A stretch of 64,000 nucleotides of DNA from Paucibacter sp. KBW04 (GTDB lineage Bacteria > Pseudomonadota > Gammaproteobacteria > Burkholderiales > Burkholderiaceae_C), in assembly GCF_003852425.1 (NCBI RefSeq), contig NZ_QAJN01000012.1, forward strand, positions 293,768 to 357,767, read 5' to 3'. The translations under genes and the position numbers were made by a program. Under the pieces are notes generated by a model. The model saw nothing but the letters and a program-made list of their open reading frames with translations. It had not been told where the DNA came from and made no database searches. Shown in pieces: positions 8,996 to 18,055 of this stretch (position 1 is its first letter; each line of letters begins with the position of its first letter).

Positions 8996-11100
8996 GTTGG
9001 AAGTTTGCTGCGGCCCTGCTGGTTTGCAGTGTGAGTGCCGTGGCCCAGCCCAGCTTTCAGGAGGTGAAGTCAGCCCACCGGGTTTCGGACTTCACCTTGC
9101 TGGATAGGCGTGGCGAGGCCTTGCAGACCCTGCGTCTGGACATGCAAGGCCGCAGCTTGGATTGGCTGGCCCTGGATCAGATGTCGCCCGCGCTGTTGCA
9201 GGCCTTGCTCTTGGGTGAGGACCGGCGCTTTTACGAGCACAGCGGGGTGGACTGGAGTGCGGTGGCGCGCTCGGCCTGGGCCAATCTGTGGAATAGCCGC
9301 ACACGCGGCGCCTCCACCCTCACCATGCAGCTGGCCGGCTTGATCGATGAAGGCCTGGCCCGCCCGGCCGGTGGCCGCAGCCTGACGCAAAAAATCGGCC
9401 AGGCCGTCTTGGCCACTCGCCTGGAGCAGCGCTGGAGCAAGGCGCAGATTCTGGAGGCCTATCTCAATAGCGTGCCCCTGCGCGGCGAAGTGGTGGGCGT
9501 CAACGCCCTGGCGCAAACCCTGTTCGCCAAAAGCCCGGCCGGGCTGACGGCGCAAGAGGCGGCCCTGGTCGCGGCCATGGTGCGCGCGCCCAATGCCAGC
9601 CCGGCCTTGCTGGCACAGCGGGCTTGTGCACTCTTGCAAATGCCTGAGATGGGGCAGGGAGGTTCAAGCTGGAATTGCGCGCCCCTGCGCGGCCAGATCG
9701 AAGCCTTGCTGGCCCGCCGCGCCAGCCCCACCCTGGGCCCGCAGCTGGCGCCCCACTATGCCCGCCGTGTCTTGAGTGCCGAGGGCCCGCCGCGCCAAGG
9801 CAGCACGCTGGACGCCGGCCTGCAGCGCCTGGCCTTGCAGAGCCTGAAGCAGCAACTGGCCGAGCTTTCGGGCCGCAATGTGGAAGACGGGGCGGTGCTA
9901 GTGCTGGACAACGCGACGGGTGCGGTGCTGGCCTGGGTGGGCAGCAGCGGCGAGGCTTTTTCCAACGCGGCCCAGGTGGATGGCGTGCTGGCGCGGCGCC
10001 AGCCGGGCTCCACCCTCAAGCCCTTTATCTACGAGCTGGCGCTGGAGAAGCGAATCATCACCCCGGCCAGCCTGCTGGACGACTCACCGGCCCAGATCGC
10101 CACGCCCGCCGGCCTGTACCTGCCGCAGAACTACGACAAGGAATTCAAGGGTTATGTCTCGGCCCGCGCCGCCCTGGGCAATAGCCTCAATGTGCCGGCC
10201 GTCAAGCTCGCCGCCATGCTGGGCGTGGACCCGGTCTTTGCCCGCCTGCAGGCCCTGGGCCTGGATTTGCGGGAGAGCGCCGGCTTCTACGGCCTCTCCC
10301 TGGCCCTGGGCAGCCCGGATGTGAGCTTGCTGGCGCTGACCAATGCCTATCGAAGCTTGGCGCGTGGTGGTTTGTACAGCGAGGCAGAGATGCCAAAGGC
10401 CACGGCGGCTCGGCAAGTGCTGGACCCGGGCGCGAGCTTTATCGTCAGCGATATGCTGGCCGACAACAATGCCCGCGCCATCACCTTTGGCCTGGATAGC
10501 CCCCTGGCCACGCGCAGTTATGCGGCCGTCAAGACTGGCACCAGCAAAGACATGCGTGACAACTGGTGCCTGGGCTATAGCTCGCGCTACACGGTGGGCG
10601 TGTGGGTGGGCAATGCCAGCGGCGAGCCCATGCATGGGGTCAGCGGCATCAGCGGCGCAGCGCCGGTGTGGGCCACGCTGATGCGCTATCTGCACGAGGG
10701 CCGCCCTTCGCTCGCACCCAAGCCGCCGGCCGGTGTCGTGCGCCAAATGGTGAGTTTTGAGGCCCAGCGCGAGGCGGCACGCGAGGAATGGTTCATGGCC
10801 GGCACCGAGCAGGCGCAGATGCGGGCCACGGCCCAGATGCAGGGCCAGACCCAGCAAGGCATCAGCAGCCCACGCGACGGCAGCATCTTCGCCCTGGACC
10901 CCGACATCCCGCCCCAGGCCCAGCGTCTGCGCTTCAGCGGCCAGGCCGGTCGCTGGGAGCTCAACGGCAAGATACTGGGCCGCGGCACCCAGGTGTTCTG
11001 GTCCCCCTGGCCCGGCAAGCACCGCCTGCGTCTGCTCGACGGCCGGGGTCAGGTCTTGCAGCAGGTGGGCTTTGAGGTGCGCGGGGCGACGGTCAAGTAG
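8992..11100 (+). CDS. pbpC: Penicillin-binding protein 1C (transglycosylase/transpeptidase)
   Basis: This 702-residue bifunctional class A PBP is anchored by an N-terminal signal-like helix. The glycosyltransferase domain includes the catalytic Glu76 in GEDRRFYEHSGVDW. The transpeptidase domain has the active Ser340 in STLK, an SLN motif (NSLNVPAV) and KTG at 514-516. A C-terminal BiPBP_C-like beta domain (about 620-700, SPRDGSIFALDPDIP) is typical of PBP1C. Translation appears to start at a TTG (8992) overlapping the macroglobulin TGA, so the two proteins are probably translationally coupled. I infer a role in peptidoglycan repair coordinated with the protease trap, as proposed for the E. 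coli yfhM-pbpC pair. Confidence 0.94.
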   Translation: MSWKFAAALLVCSVSAVAQPSFQEVKSAHRVSDFTLLDRRGEALQTLRLDMQGRSLDWLALDQMSPALLQALLLGEDRRFYEHSGVDWSAVARSAWANLWNSRTRGASTLTMQLAGLIDEGLARPAGGRSLTQKIGQAVLATRLEQRWSKAQILEAYLNSVPLRGEVVGVNALAQTLFAKSPAGLTAQEAALVAAMVRAPNASPALLAQRACALLQMPEMGQGGSSWNCAPLRGQIEALLARRASPTLGPQLAPHYARRVLSAEGPPRQGSTLDAGLQRLALQSLKQQLAELSGRNVEDGAVLVLDNATGAVLAWVGSSGEAFSNAAQVDGVLARRQPGSTLKPFIYELALEKRIITPASLLDDSPAQIATPAGLYLPQNYDKEFKGYVSARAALGNSLNVPAVKLAAMLGVDPVFARLQALGLDLRESAGFYGLSLALGSPDVSLLALTNAYRSLARGGLYSEAEMPKATAARQVLDPGASFIVSDMLADNNARAITFGLDSPLATRSYAAVKTGTSKDMRDNWCLGYSSRYTVGVWVGNASGEPMHGVSGISGAAPVWATLMRYLHEGRPSLAPKPPAGVVRQMVSFEAQREAAREEWFMAGTEQAQMRATAQMQGQTQQGISSPRDGSIFALDPDIPPQAQRLRFSGQAGRWELNGKILGRGTQVFWSPWPGKHRLRLLDGRGQVLQQVGFEVRGATVK

Positions 11101-11120
11101 GAGGGAGGCTCAAGGCCGGG

Positions 11121-12209
11121 TCAAGATTGCTTGGCTTCGGCTTCGGACTCTTCGGGCATCCGATCCCCAATCCAAGCCAGCGTCAAGGTATAGGTCACAG
11201 CCAGCACCACCGGCCCGATGAAGAGCCCCACCAGCCCGAAGGCCAGCAGGCCGCCGATGACGCCGGCAAAAATCAAGAGCAAGGGCAGGTCGGCACCTTT
11301 CTTGATCAACCAGGGCCGCAAGACGTTGTCCAGCAAGGTGATCAAGACGGTGATGACCAAGAGCACCGTGCCCCAGGTCGGCTCGCCCGACCAGTACAAC
11401 CAGGCCACGGCCGGGCCCAGCACCAGCACGACACCGATCTGCGCCAGGCAGGCCATGAACATCACGGCCGTCAGCAAACCTGCAAAGGGCACGCCCACCA
11501 GCAGCAGGCCCAGGCCGCCCAGGGCGGATTGCACAATCGCCGTCACCACGAGGCCCAGCGCCACACCGCGAATGGCTTGGCCCGCCAGGGTGATGACTTG
11601 GTCGCCTTGCGTGCCCGCCAGGCGCAGGGCAAAGCCGCGCACACCACGGGCCGCGTTCTCACCGTAGAGATAAAGAATGGCGGCGATGGCCACCGTCATC
11701 ATGAACTGCATGCCGATCAGGCCCAGATTGCCGGCCTGCGAGGCCACCCATTTCAGCGAGCTGCCGAAATAAGGCTTGATCATGCTCACGATGGGGCCAA
11801 AGCCGTCCACCGCCACCCGGTGCCACAGAGCGCCCAGGCTCTCGCCCACCAAAGGCAAGCTGAGCAGCCATTGCGGAGGCTCGGGCACCTTGGCGTCGCT
11901 CAGCGAGTTGAACAGGGTGACGAGGCTGTCCGCATGGGTGACCACCGTACTCAGGGCCACGCTGAGTGGCACGAACAAGAGCAGCAGCAAGACCAGCACC
12001 ATCACCGAGGTGGCCAAGCCGCGTCGGCCCCACAGCCGCGCCTGGATGGCGCGCATCATGGGCCAGGTGGAGACGACGACCATGGTGGCCCAGATCAAGG
12101 GCCCCAAAAAGGGTCGCATCACCCACAAGGACATGAAGAGCAGCAAGGCCACGCTGAGGACGGCCAGCAGGGTGCGGGTCAGTTCGGGTTTGGAGGTTTG
12201 GACGCGCAT
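11121..12209 (-). CDS. AI-2E family permease (YdiK-like)
   Basis: This is a 362-residue polytopic inner-membrane protein, started at the ATG at 12209 (MRVQTSKPELTRTLLAVLS). It has paired hydrophobic helices at the N-terminus (LLAVLSVALLLFMSLWVM, then a second around MVVVSTW). A soluble segment follows at about 90-200, then five or six C-terminal helices. The second half includes GLLTAVMFMACLAQIGVVL and a glycine-rich IFAGVIGGLLAFGLVGLFIGP, hallmarks of the AI-2E transporter/TqsA family (PF01594). Family members export diverse small molecules or ions, and the substrate here cannot be read from sequence. The frame continues upstream to 12773 antisense to ybaK. That part is not coding. Confidence 0.88.
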   Translation of the reverse strand: MRVQTSKPELTRTLLAVLSVALLLFMSLWVMRPFLGPLIWATMVVVSTWPMMRAIQARLWGRRGLATSVMVLVLLLLLFVPLSVALSTVVTHADSLVTLFNSLSDAKVPEPPQWLLSLPLVGESLGALWHRVAVDGFGPIVSMIKPYFGSSLKWVASQAGNLGLIGMQFMMTVAIAAILYLYGENAARGVRGFALRLAGTQGDQVITLAGQAIRGVALGLVVTAIVQSALGGLGLLLVGVPFAGLLTAVMFMACLAQIGVVLVLGPAVAWLYWSGEPTWGTVLLVITVLITLLDNVLRPWLIKKGADLPLLLIFAGVIGGLLAFGLVGLFIGPVVLAVTYTLTLAWIGDRMPEESEAEAKQS

Positions 12210-12266
12210 AGTTTTGACAGAGATGTTTGGCCTGGATTCTGACCTCAGTCTGAGAAAATATTCGCC

Positions 12267-12761
12267 ATGAGCAAGAAAACCGTTCACGTCAGCGAGACCC
12301 CGGCCACCCAGTTTCTGCGGCAGCACAAAATCGCCTTCAGCGAGCATGTGTATGACTATGTGGAGCATGGGGGCACGGCCGAGTCCTCGCGCCAGCTGGG
12401 TGTGCCCGAGCACGAGGTGGTCAAAACCCTGGTCATGCAGGATGAAAAAGCCCAGCCCCTGATCGTGTTGATGCATGGCGACCGCCAGGTCAGCCTGAAG
12501 GAGTTGGCGCGGCAGATCCCCTGCAAAAAGGTGGAGCCCTGCAAACCTGAGGTGGCGCAGCGCCACAGCGGCTATATGGTCGGCGGCACCTCGCCCTTTG
12601 GCACGCGCAAGACCATGCCGGTGTTCGTGGAGGCCTCGATTCTTGAACTGCCGCGCATCTGCATCAATGGCGGGCGGCGTGGTTTTCTGGTCGGCATTGA
12701 GCCCAAATTGCTGACCGAGCTGCTGGCGGCCCGGCCCGTGCATTGCGCCAGTGCAGAATAG
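12267..12761 (+). CDS. ybaK: YbaK/EbsC-type Cys-tRNA(Pro) deacylase
   Basis: This 164-residue single-domain editing enzyme hydrolyses Cys mischarged on tRNA-Pro. Features of the family are the conserved core VVKTLVMQDEKAQPLIVLMHGDRQVSLKELA, whose Lys is expected in the active site, and the glycine-rich segment HSGYMVGGTSPFGTRK. The C-terminus INGGRRGFLVGIEP is also standard for YbaK. The length matches the family (about 160). It is divergent from the AI-2E permease. A TTGACA hexamer at 12214-12219 may be its -35, although the matching -10 is weak. plsY begins 6 nt after its stop, suggesting one transcript. Confidence 0.93.
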   Translation: MSKKTVHVSETPATQFLRQHKIAFSEHVYDYVEHGGTAESSRQLGVPEHEVVKTLVMQDEKAQPLIVLMHGDRQVSLKELARQIPCKKVEPCKPEVAQRHSGYMVGGTSPFGTRKTMPVFVEASILELPRICINGGRRGFLVGIEPKLLTELLAARPVHCASAE

Positions 12762-12767
12762 CGCCCC

Positions 12768-13487
12768 ATGCAAGACACCTTATTCCCTCTCTTGGCCGCT
12801 CTGGGCGGCTACCTCATCGGCTCACTCTCCTTTGCCGTCATCATCAGCCGAGCCATGGGCTTGTCCGACCCGCGCAGCTATGGCTCGGGCAACCCCGGCG
12901 CCACCAATGTGCTGCGCTCGGGCAACAAGGCCGCGGCCATCCTGACCCTGGTCTTTGATGCGCTCAAGGGCTATGTGCCGGTGCTCTTGGTGACGCTGTT
13001 TGGCGCCCGCTTCGGCCTGGGCGAAGGCACGGCCGCCCTGGTCGGCCTGGGCGCCTTCTTGGGCCATCTGTGGCCGGTGTTCTTCCGCTTCGAGGGCGGC
13101 AAGGGCGTGGCCACGGCAGCGGGCGTGATCCTGGCGCTCAACCCCTTGCTGGGCCTGGCCACGCTGGCCACCTGGCTGATCATTGCCTACTTCTCGCGCT
13201 ATTCCTCGCTGGCCGCGCTGACCGCCGCCGGCTTCGCGCCGTTTTACGAGATGCTGATCTGGGGCACCGGCCCCATCGTCGGCGTGCTGGTGCTGATGGC
13301 CTTGCTGCTGGTGTGGCGCCATGAGGCCAATATCAAGAAGCTGCTGAACGGCACCGAGAGCAAGATCGGCCAAAAAGCCGCCGCCGCTGCGGCCCCGGCC
13401 GGCAGCAGCAAGAAACATCCGCATGGCCAGGGCCCCAAGCCGCACGGCCATTCGCACCACCATCCTTCCAAGAAAAAAGGTTCCTGA
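12768..13487 (+). CDS. plsY: Glycerol-3-phosphate acyltransferase PlsY with a His/Lys-rich tail
   Basis: PlsY transfers the acyl group from acyl-phosphate to sn-glycerol 3-phosphate, the first step of phospholipid synthesis, in the inner membrane. The 239-residue protein shows the family motifs [16 protein letters not shown] (about 35-50) and [15 protein letters not shown] (about 105-120), plus about five membrane helices. Core PlsY is about 200 residues. Here a further 40 or so residues rich in His, Lys, Pro and Gly ([18 protein letters not shown]) hang off the C-terminus, probably on the cytoplasmic side. The tail is not part of the known fold. It sits between ybaK and ridA with gaps of 6 and 1 nt. 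Confidence 0.95.
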   Translation: MQDTLFPLLAALGGYLIGSLSFAVIISRAMGLSDPRSYGSGNPGATNVLRSGNKAAAILTLVFDALKGYVPVLLVTLFGARFGLGEGTAALVGLGAFLGHLWPVFFRFEGGKGVATAAGVILALNPLLGLATLATWLIIAYFSRYSSLAALTAAGFAPFYEMLIWGTGPIVGVLVLMALLLVWRHEANIKKLLNGTESKIGQKAAAAAAPAGSSKKHPHGQGPKPHGHSHHHPSKKKGS

Positions 13488-13488
13488 T

Positions 13489-13845
13489 ATGTCTAACTCT
13501 TCAATTGAGCGCTTCGACGTCGGCGCCCGCATGTCCGAGATGGCTGTTTACAACGGCGTGGTCTATCTGGCCGGGCAAATCCCCGAGGACGCCAGCCAGG
13601 ACATCACTGGCCAGACGGCCCAGGTGCTGGCCGCCATCGACGCCTTGCTGGCCCGCGCCGGCTCAGACAAAACCAAGATCCTGCGCGCGCAAATCTTTAT
13701 TGCCGATCTGGCCGACTTCCCTGGCATGAACGCCGCCTGGGACGCCTGGGTCGCTCCCGGCCACACGCCCCCCCGCGCCACCGTCGAGGCCAAGCTGGCC
13801 CGCCCGGAGTGGAAGGTGGAGATTGTGGTGACGGCCGCTGTTTGA
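13489..13845 (+). CDS. RidA/YjgF-family deaminase
   Basis: This is a 118-residue protein started at the ATG at 13489, one base after the plsY stop. RidA-family proteins hydrolyse reactive enamine/imine intermediates from PLP enzymes. The family C-terminal motif is clear: PPRATVEAKLARPEWKVEIVVTAAV, written here in two parts as PPRATVEAKLA and RPEWKVEIVVTAAV. It includes the Arg that binds the substrate carboxylate. The fold's central segment is also present (VVYLAGQIPEDASQDI). The frame extends upstream to 13423 inside plsY, but that part is the plsY tail in another frame. It is probably part of the ybaK-plsY-ridA unit. Which RidA subgroup it belongs to is uncertain. Confidence 0.9.
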   Translation: MSNSSIERFDVGARMSEMAVYNGVVYLAGQIPEDASQDITGQTAQVLAAIDALLARAGSDKTKILRAQIFIADLADFPGMNAAWDAWVAPGHTPPRATVEAKLARPEWKVEIVVTAAV

Positions 13846-13872
13846 GCTTGAGCTGAGCCTGGCCCAGCGCTG

Positions 13873-14241
13873 ATGGACAAGACCAAGGGCCGCTCGGCCA
13901 AGCAGTTTTGGCCCCTGCTGCTGATTGTTCTGGGCGTTTGGAGTTTGAGCCAAGCCGCCTCCTGGTGGCTGGCTCGTTCTCAGGCGCAAACCCTGCGTGA
14001 GCTGGCCAAGCCGGGCGATATCCGCATGATTTCCTCCACCACCTGCGTCTTCTGCGAGAAGGCGCGGCGCTGGATGACGGCTCAGGCCGTGCCGTTTCAG
14101 GAATGCTTTATCGAAACGGATGCGGCTTGCATGAGCGAGTACCAAGCGCGCGGGGCGCGCGGCACGCCGACCATGGTGGTGCGGGGGCAGACCCAGCTGG
14201 GCTTTGACAAGCAGCGGGTGGCGCAGGCCTTGAAACTATGA
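13873..14241 (+). CDS. Membrane-anchored glutaredoxin-like protein
   Basis: A 122-residue protein with an N-terminal membrane anchor at about residues 12-33 (FWPLLLIVLGVWSLSQAASW). A glutaredoxin/thioredoxin-fold domain follows. The redox site is Cys58-Val-Phe-Cys61 in SSTTCVFCEKARRWM. The cis-Pro loop is RGTPTMVVRGQ, and the tail resembles the glutathione-binding end of glutaredoxins (GFDKQRVAQAL). The domain is predicted to face the periplasm if the anchor is N-in, or it may be a cleaved secreted protein. It starts 27 nt after ridA and converges on yciO. A thiol-disulfide role is inferred; the partner is unknown. Confidence 0.75.
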   Translation: MDKTKGRSAKQFWPLLLIVLGVWSLSQAASWWLARSQAQTLRELAKPGDIRMISSTTCVFCEKARRWMTAQAVPFQECFIETDAACMSEYQARGARGTPTMVVRGQTQLGFDKQRVAQALKL

Positions 14242-14249
14242 GGCCCTGA

Positions 14250-14882
14250 TCAGTCGAAACTTAGGCCCAGCTTGTCCGGGTCGCCCTGGCCGCGCCGCAC
14301 CAGCACCGGCTCGTCGCCGCTGAGGTCGATCACCGTGGTGGGTTGCAGGGCGCAGGCACCGGCGTCAACGATGACTTGCAGCAGCTTGTCAAAGCGGGCC
14401 GAGATATCGGCCGCGTCGTTGAGCGGCTCGTCCTCGCCCGGCGGGATCAAAGTGGTGGCCAGCAGGGGTTGGCCGAAGATGGCCAGCAGCTCTTGCGTCA
14501 CCTTGTGGTCCGGCACCCGCAGGCCTATGGTGCGGCGCGAAGGGTGAGAGAGGCGACGCGGCACTTCCTTGGTCGCCTCCAGAATGAAGGTGAAGGGGCC
14601 AGGTGTTGCCAGCTTGAGCAGGCGGTATTGCTGGTTGTCTACCCGCGCGTAGCTGGCCAGTTCGCTCAAGTCGCGGCACAGCAGGGTCAGGTGGTGCTTG
14701 TCGTCCACCCCGCGGATGCGGCGCAGATTCTCCACCGCCGCCTTATCGTCCAGACGGCAGACCAGGGCATAGCTGGAGTCCGTGGGGATGGCCGCGACGC
14801 CGCCCGCATGCAGGATCTGCGCCGTTTGCTTGAGAAAGCGAGCCTGCGGGTTCTCGGGATGAACTTCGAAGTTTTGAGCCAT
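14250..14882 (-). CDS. yciO: Sua5/YciO/YrdC family protein, YciO type
   Basis: This 210-residue single-domain protein belongs to the threonylcarbamoyl-AMP synthase superfamily. The nucleotide-binding features are GGVAAIPTDSSYALVCRLDD at about residues 30-50 and the KHHLTLLCRDLSEL strand, followed by TPGPFTFILEATKEVPRRL. It lacks the C-terminal Sua5 domain. PTDSSYAL, where TsaC has PTDTVYGL, points to the YciO branch. Members of that branch have weak or no role in tRNA t6A synthesis. The gene is next to a YciV-like PHP gene, as yciO is in enterobacteria, which supports the subgroup call. Confidence 0.88.
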   Translation of the reverse strand: MAQNFEVHPENPQARFLKQTAQILHAGGVAAIPTDSSYALVCRLDDKAAVENLRRIRGVDDKHHLTLLCRDLSELASYARVDNQQYRLLKLATPGPFTFILEATKEVPRRLSHPSRRTIGLRVPDHKVTQELLAIFGQPLLATTLIPPGEDEPLNDAADISARFDKLLQVIVDAGACALQPTTVIDLSGDEPVLVRRGQGDPDKLGLSFD

Positions 14883-15060
14883 GGCCTATTGTTACCGAGG
14901 CTTGGGGGGACGTGGTCTGCGATGGCGCGAAACGGCAGGCTGCTGTGTTTCGCTCATGTCCTCCGTCTGCAGCCTGCGGCTGCAGCCTCCCCCTTTACTT
15001 CGCTGCACACAACAGCCTACCGTCTCGCGCCGGGCTCAGTGCTGTGCATTCAAATTTGCT

Positions 15061-15954
15061 TCACGCAGGCCAATGAATCCTGTCCTGCAGCAACTCCCAG
15101 ATGGGCTTGAGTCGGCCCGACAAACCGTCCAGCCGGCCCAGATCGACCCGGCTTTCCTCGGGCGAATGGAAGTCGGAGCCGCGTGATGCGTAGAGGCCGA
15201 ACTCCAGCGCGGTTTCGGTGTATTTGACGGCCTCGGCCGCCGAGTGGCTGCCGGTCACGACTTCGATGCCACGGCCGCCATGGCCCATGAACTCGGTGAT
15301 CAGGGCGTACTCCTCGGTGGGCGTGAAGGCATAGCGCGCCGGGTGGGCAATCACCGCCTGGCCGCCGGCTTGCAAAATCCAGCGCAAAGCATCTCCCAGC
15401 TTGGCCCAGCGGTGTTCCACATAGCCCGGCTTGCCCTCGGTGAGATAGCGGCGGAAGACCTCACTCACATCGCTGCAGTGGCCGGACTCCACCAGAAAGC
15501 GCGCGAAGTGGGTGCGTGAGATCAGCTCCGGGTTGCCCACAAATTTCAGCGCGCCTTCAAAAGCGCCCTTGATGCCCACCTGGGCCAGGCCCGCGGCCAT
15601 CTCGCGGGCGCGTTGCTCGCGGCCGCCGCGTGTGGTGTGCAAGCCTTCAATCAGGGCCGAATTCTTGTGCTCAAAGCCCAGGCCCACGATATGCACGACG
15701 CGGCCGGCAAAGCTGACCGAAATCTCAACGCCGGTCAGATAGGGCAGGCCCAGGGACAGGGCCGTGTCCAGGGCGCGCTGCTGGCCGCCGACCTCGTCGT
15801 GATCGGTCAGCGCCCACAACTCCACCCCCTGATCTTTGGCTCGGCGTGCCAGTTCTTCGGGTTGCAAAGTACCGTCCGACACCCGGGAGTGGCAGTGCAG
15901 ATCGGCATTGGTGCTGACGTCAACGGTGCAGCGCGGGGTTTGAGTGAGGTTCAC
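15061..15954 (-). CDS. rnm: PHP-domain phosphoesterase, YciV/RNase AM type
   Basis: This 297-residue protein has a Polymerase-and-Histidinol-Phosphatase fold. The metal ligands are visible in the N-terminal ADLHCHSRVSDG (about residues 17-28) and in ALTDHDEVGG (about 48-57). Further His residues lie in VIAHPARYA (about 200), and an SRGSDFHSPEE motif lies near the C-terminus (about 255). Characterised relatives (E. coli YciV, Chromobacterium Cv1693) remove phosphate from 3',5'-bisphosphonucleotides and trim RNA 5' ends. It is upstream of yciO on the same strand across a 178-bp gap. The gap holds a small hairpin (GGCTGCAG arms near 14970) but no gene. Confidence 0.88.
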   Translation of the reverse strand: MNLTQTPRCTVDVSTNADLHCHSRVSDGTLQPEELARRAKDQGVELWALTDHDEVGGQQRALDTALSLGLPYLTGVEISVSFAGRVVHIVGLGFEHKNSALIEGLHTTRGGREQRAREMAAGLAQVGIKGAFEGALKFVGNPELISRTHFARFLVESGHCSDVSEVFRRYLTEGKPGYVEHRWAKLGDALRWILQAGGQAVIAHPARYAFTPTEEYALITEFMGHGGRGIEVVTGSHSAAEAVKYTETALEFGLYASRGSDFHSPEESRVDLGRLDGLSGRLKPIWELLQDRIHWPA

Positions 15955-16036
15955 CCGGCCATTTTAGGCCGCCACCCCGCTCGCAGGGCCTGCAGGGTTA
16001 TGCCGGCCGTGAGGTCTTGGCGCTATCCGCCTTGAA

Positions 16037-17914
16037 TCAAAGCCGGAAAGCCTGTACCGCGCCTTCCATGGCCTGGGCTTGGCCGCGCAAGGCCTCGGCC
16101 GAGGCGGCGGATTGCTGCACCAGGGCGGCATTTTGCTGGGTCATGGCGTCGATGGCGCGCACCGCCTGGCCCAGGGCCTGGGTCTGGCCGGCTTGCTCCC
16201 GGGCTTGGCGGTCCATGCCCTGCATCACCGCGGTGACCTCTTGCACCTTGGCGACGATTTTTTGCATGGCTGCACCGGCGTCCTCCGCCAGGCTGGAGCC
16301 TTGCTCCACCCGTTCGCTGCTGCCGGCGATCAAGACCTTGATGTCTTTCACTGCCGCGCTGCAGCGGCCGGCCAGGGCGCGCACCTCGGAGGCCACGACG
16401 GCAAAGCCGCGGCCTTGTTCGCCCGCACGCGCCGCCTCGACGGCGGCGTTCAGGGCCAGGATATTGGTTTGAAACGCGATGCCATCGATCAAGCCGGTGA
16501 TCTCGCTGATCTTGCGCGAGGCCTGCTGGATGCCGTTCATGGTCGCCACCACCTGGCTCACCACCTCGCCGCCTTGCGTCGCCATGCCGCTGGCGCTGTG
16601 GGCCAGGGCCGAGGCATCGGCGGTGGCGCGGCTGCTGCTTTGCACGGCGCGGTCCAGCAGATCCACGCTGGAGGAGGTTTGCTGCAGATGCGAGGCGGCG
16701 GTCTCGGTGCGATCGGCCAGGTCTTGGTTGCCCCCGGCGATTTCGTGTGCGGCCAGGCGTATGCCGCCGGCGCCGCGGTGGATTTGCGCCACCAGCTCGC
16801 GCAGCTTGATCTGCATCTCGGCCATGGCGGCCAGCACCCGGCCCAGCTCGTCGGCGCGGCCGAGGGGCACGCTCTGGCTCAGATCGCCGGCGGCGATGCG
16901 CTCGGCCACATCGAGCATTTGCTGCACCGGCTGCAGCAGCTGCCGGCTGGCCCGCCACAGCACCCAGGCCAGCAGGCCCAGCAGCATGGGGGTGAGCAGC
17001 AGCAAGAGATTGCGCTGCAGTCTGGCCGCGCTGGCGCGGGCCTGCAGGCGCTGATCCAGCACCTGCATCACCTGGCGCGACAGCTCGGCTTGCTGGCCGG
17101 CGGCGTTAGCAAATCCGGCGGCCAGTTGCTCCAGCGGGTAGTTCACATCCTGGGCGGCGGCCTGCATGGTGGCATCCACCAGGCGGCGTTGCTGCTCGGC
17201 CTGGGTCAGCAAGGGGCTGAGGATCAGGCCCAGGGCGGCGTCGGCTTCTTTGGCCGCCATCAGCTGCTGCTGCATGGCCTCGGCATGCAGGCGGTAGCGG
17301 GCTAGGGCGGCGCTGACGCGGGCCACATCGTCCACGGCGGCGGCACGCGCGATGCTGCTCAGCTCGGACAAGGCGGCCGCCACCTGGGGCGCGGCCTGCA
17401 AACCGGCCAGGATGGCAAAGTGGCTGGCGGGTTCGGGGTCCAGCAAGAGGCCCTGTCTGCGGTTGAAGGCGTTGATGGCCTGCAGGGCCTGGGTCTCCAG
17501 GGCTTGGTGTTCACTCAGCAGCTTGGCGCTGTCGATCTGGCCCTCGCTCAGGCCTTGCTGCAAGGCCTGCAGCGACTCGGCCAGGGCCAGGGCGGCCGGG
17601 TCTTGCGGGGCGATGTCGCGCAGGCTTTGCTGGGCGGCGAGTGCGGTGGCTGGCAGTTCCTCGCGGGCAGCGGGGCGGCTGTTCAGGGCCTCGACGGCAA
17701 GCTGCTTGTGGGCGTGGAGTTGGCTCAGGGAGAGCTGCCACTGCTTGTTGAGGGGCAGGCCCTGGCTTTCGCGGGCGATATGGTCCAGGCGGCCCAGCAG
17801 CTCTTGGAGTAGCAGGCTGCTGGGCAGCAGGCCCAGGGTCAGGGAGAGCAGGGCGATCAGCAGAAGACGGGATTTCAGACTCGGTGCTTGGCCGATGCCG
17901 AGGGAGAAATTCAT
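16037..17914 (-). CDS. Methyl-accepting chemotaxis protein
   Basis: A 625-residue transmembrane chemoreceptor. It has a first membrane span at about residues 15-38, then a helical periplasmic sensor of about 270 residues rich in Ala, Leu and Gln. The second span is at about 308-330 ([18 protein letters not shown]), followed by a HAMP domain and the cytoplasmic signalling hairpin. The hairpin tip ([40 protein letters not shown]) is the CheA/CheW contact and is nearly invariant. The C-terminus ends [10 protein letters not shown] with no NWETF-like CheR tether. No other chemotaxis gene lies in the window, so this is an orphan receptor. The ligand cannot be told from sequence. Confidence 0.95.
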   Translation of the reverse strand: MNFSLGIGQAPSLKSRLLLIALLSLTLGLLPSSLLLQELLGRLDHIARESQGLPLNKQWQLSLSQLHAHKQLAVEALNSRPAAREELPATALAAQQSLRDIAPQDPAALALAESLQALQQGLSEGQIDSAKLLSEHQALETQALQAINAFNRRQGLLLDPEPASHFAILAGLQAAPQVAAALSELSSIARAAAVDDVARVSAALARYRLHAEAMQQQLMAAKEADAALGLILSPLLTQAEQQRRLVDATMQAAAQDVNYPLEQLAAGFANAAGQQAELSRQVMQVLDQRLQARASAARLQRNLLLLLTPMLLGLLAWVLWRASRQLLQPVQQMLDVAERIAAGDLSQSVPLGRADELGRVLAAMAEMQIKLRELVAQIHRGAGGIRLAAHEIAGGNQDLADRTETAASHLQQTSSSVDLLDRAVQSSSRATADASALAHSASGMATQGGEVVSQVVATMNGIQQASRKISEITGLIDGIAFQTNILALNAAVEAARAGEQGRGFAVVASEVRALAGRCSAAVKDIKVLIAGSSERVEQGSSLAEDAGAAMQKIVAKVQEVTAVMQGMDRQAREQAGQTQALGQAVRAIDAMTQQNAALVQQSAASAEALRGQAQAMEGAVQAFRL

Positions 17915-18055
17915 GGGAGCGTGCCCGGGGTCAGGCCTTGTTTCAATGACCCGATTGGAGGCTGGGCTCGTGTCAGTGCTGTGACGGAGTTAGGGGTTCA
18001 CCCTCGCCCCTTCGGCAAGGCGTGCATAGTTCACGCCCTGCGTGGAATGGGCGGC

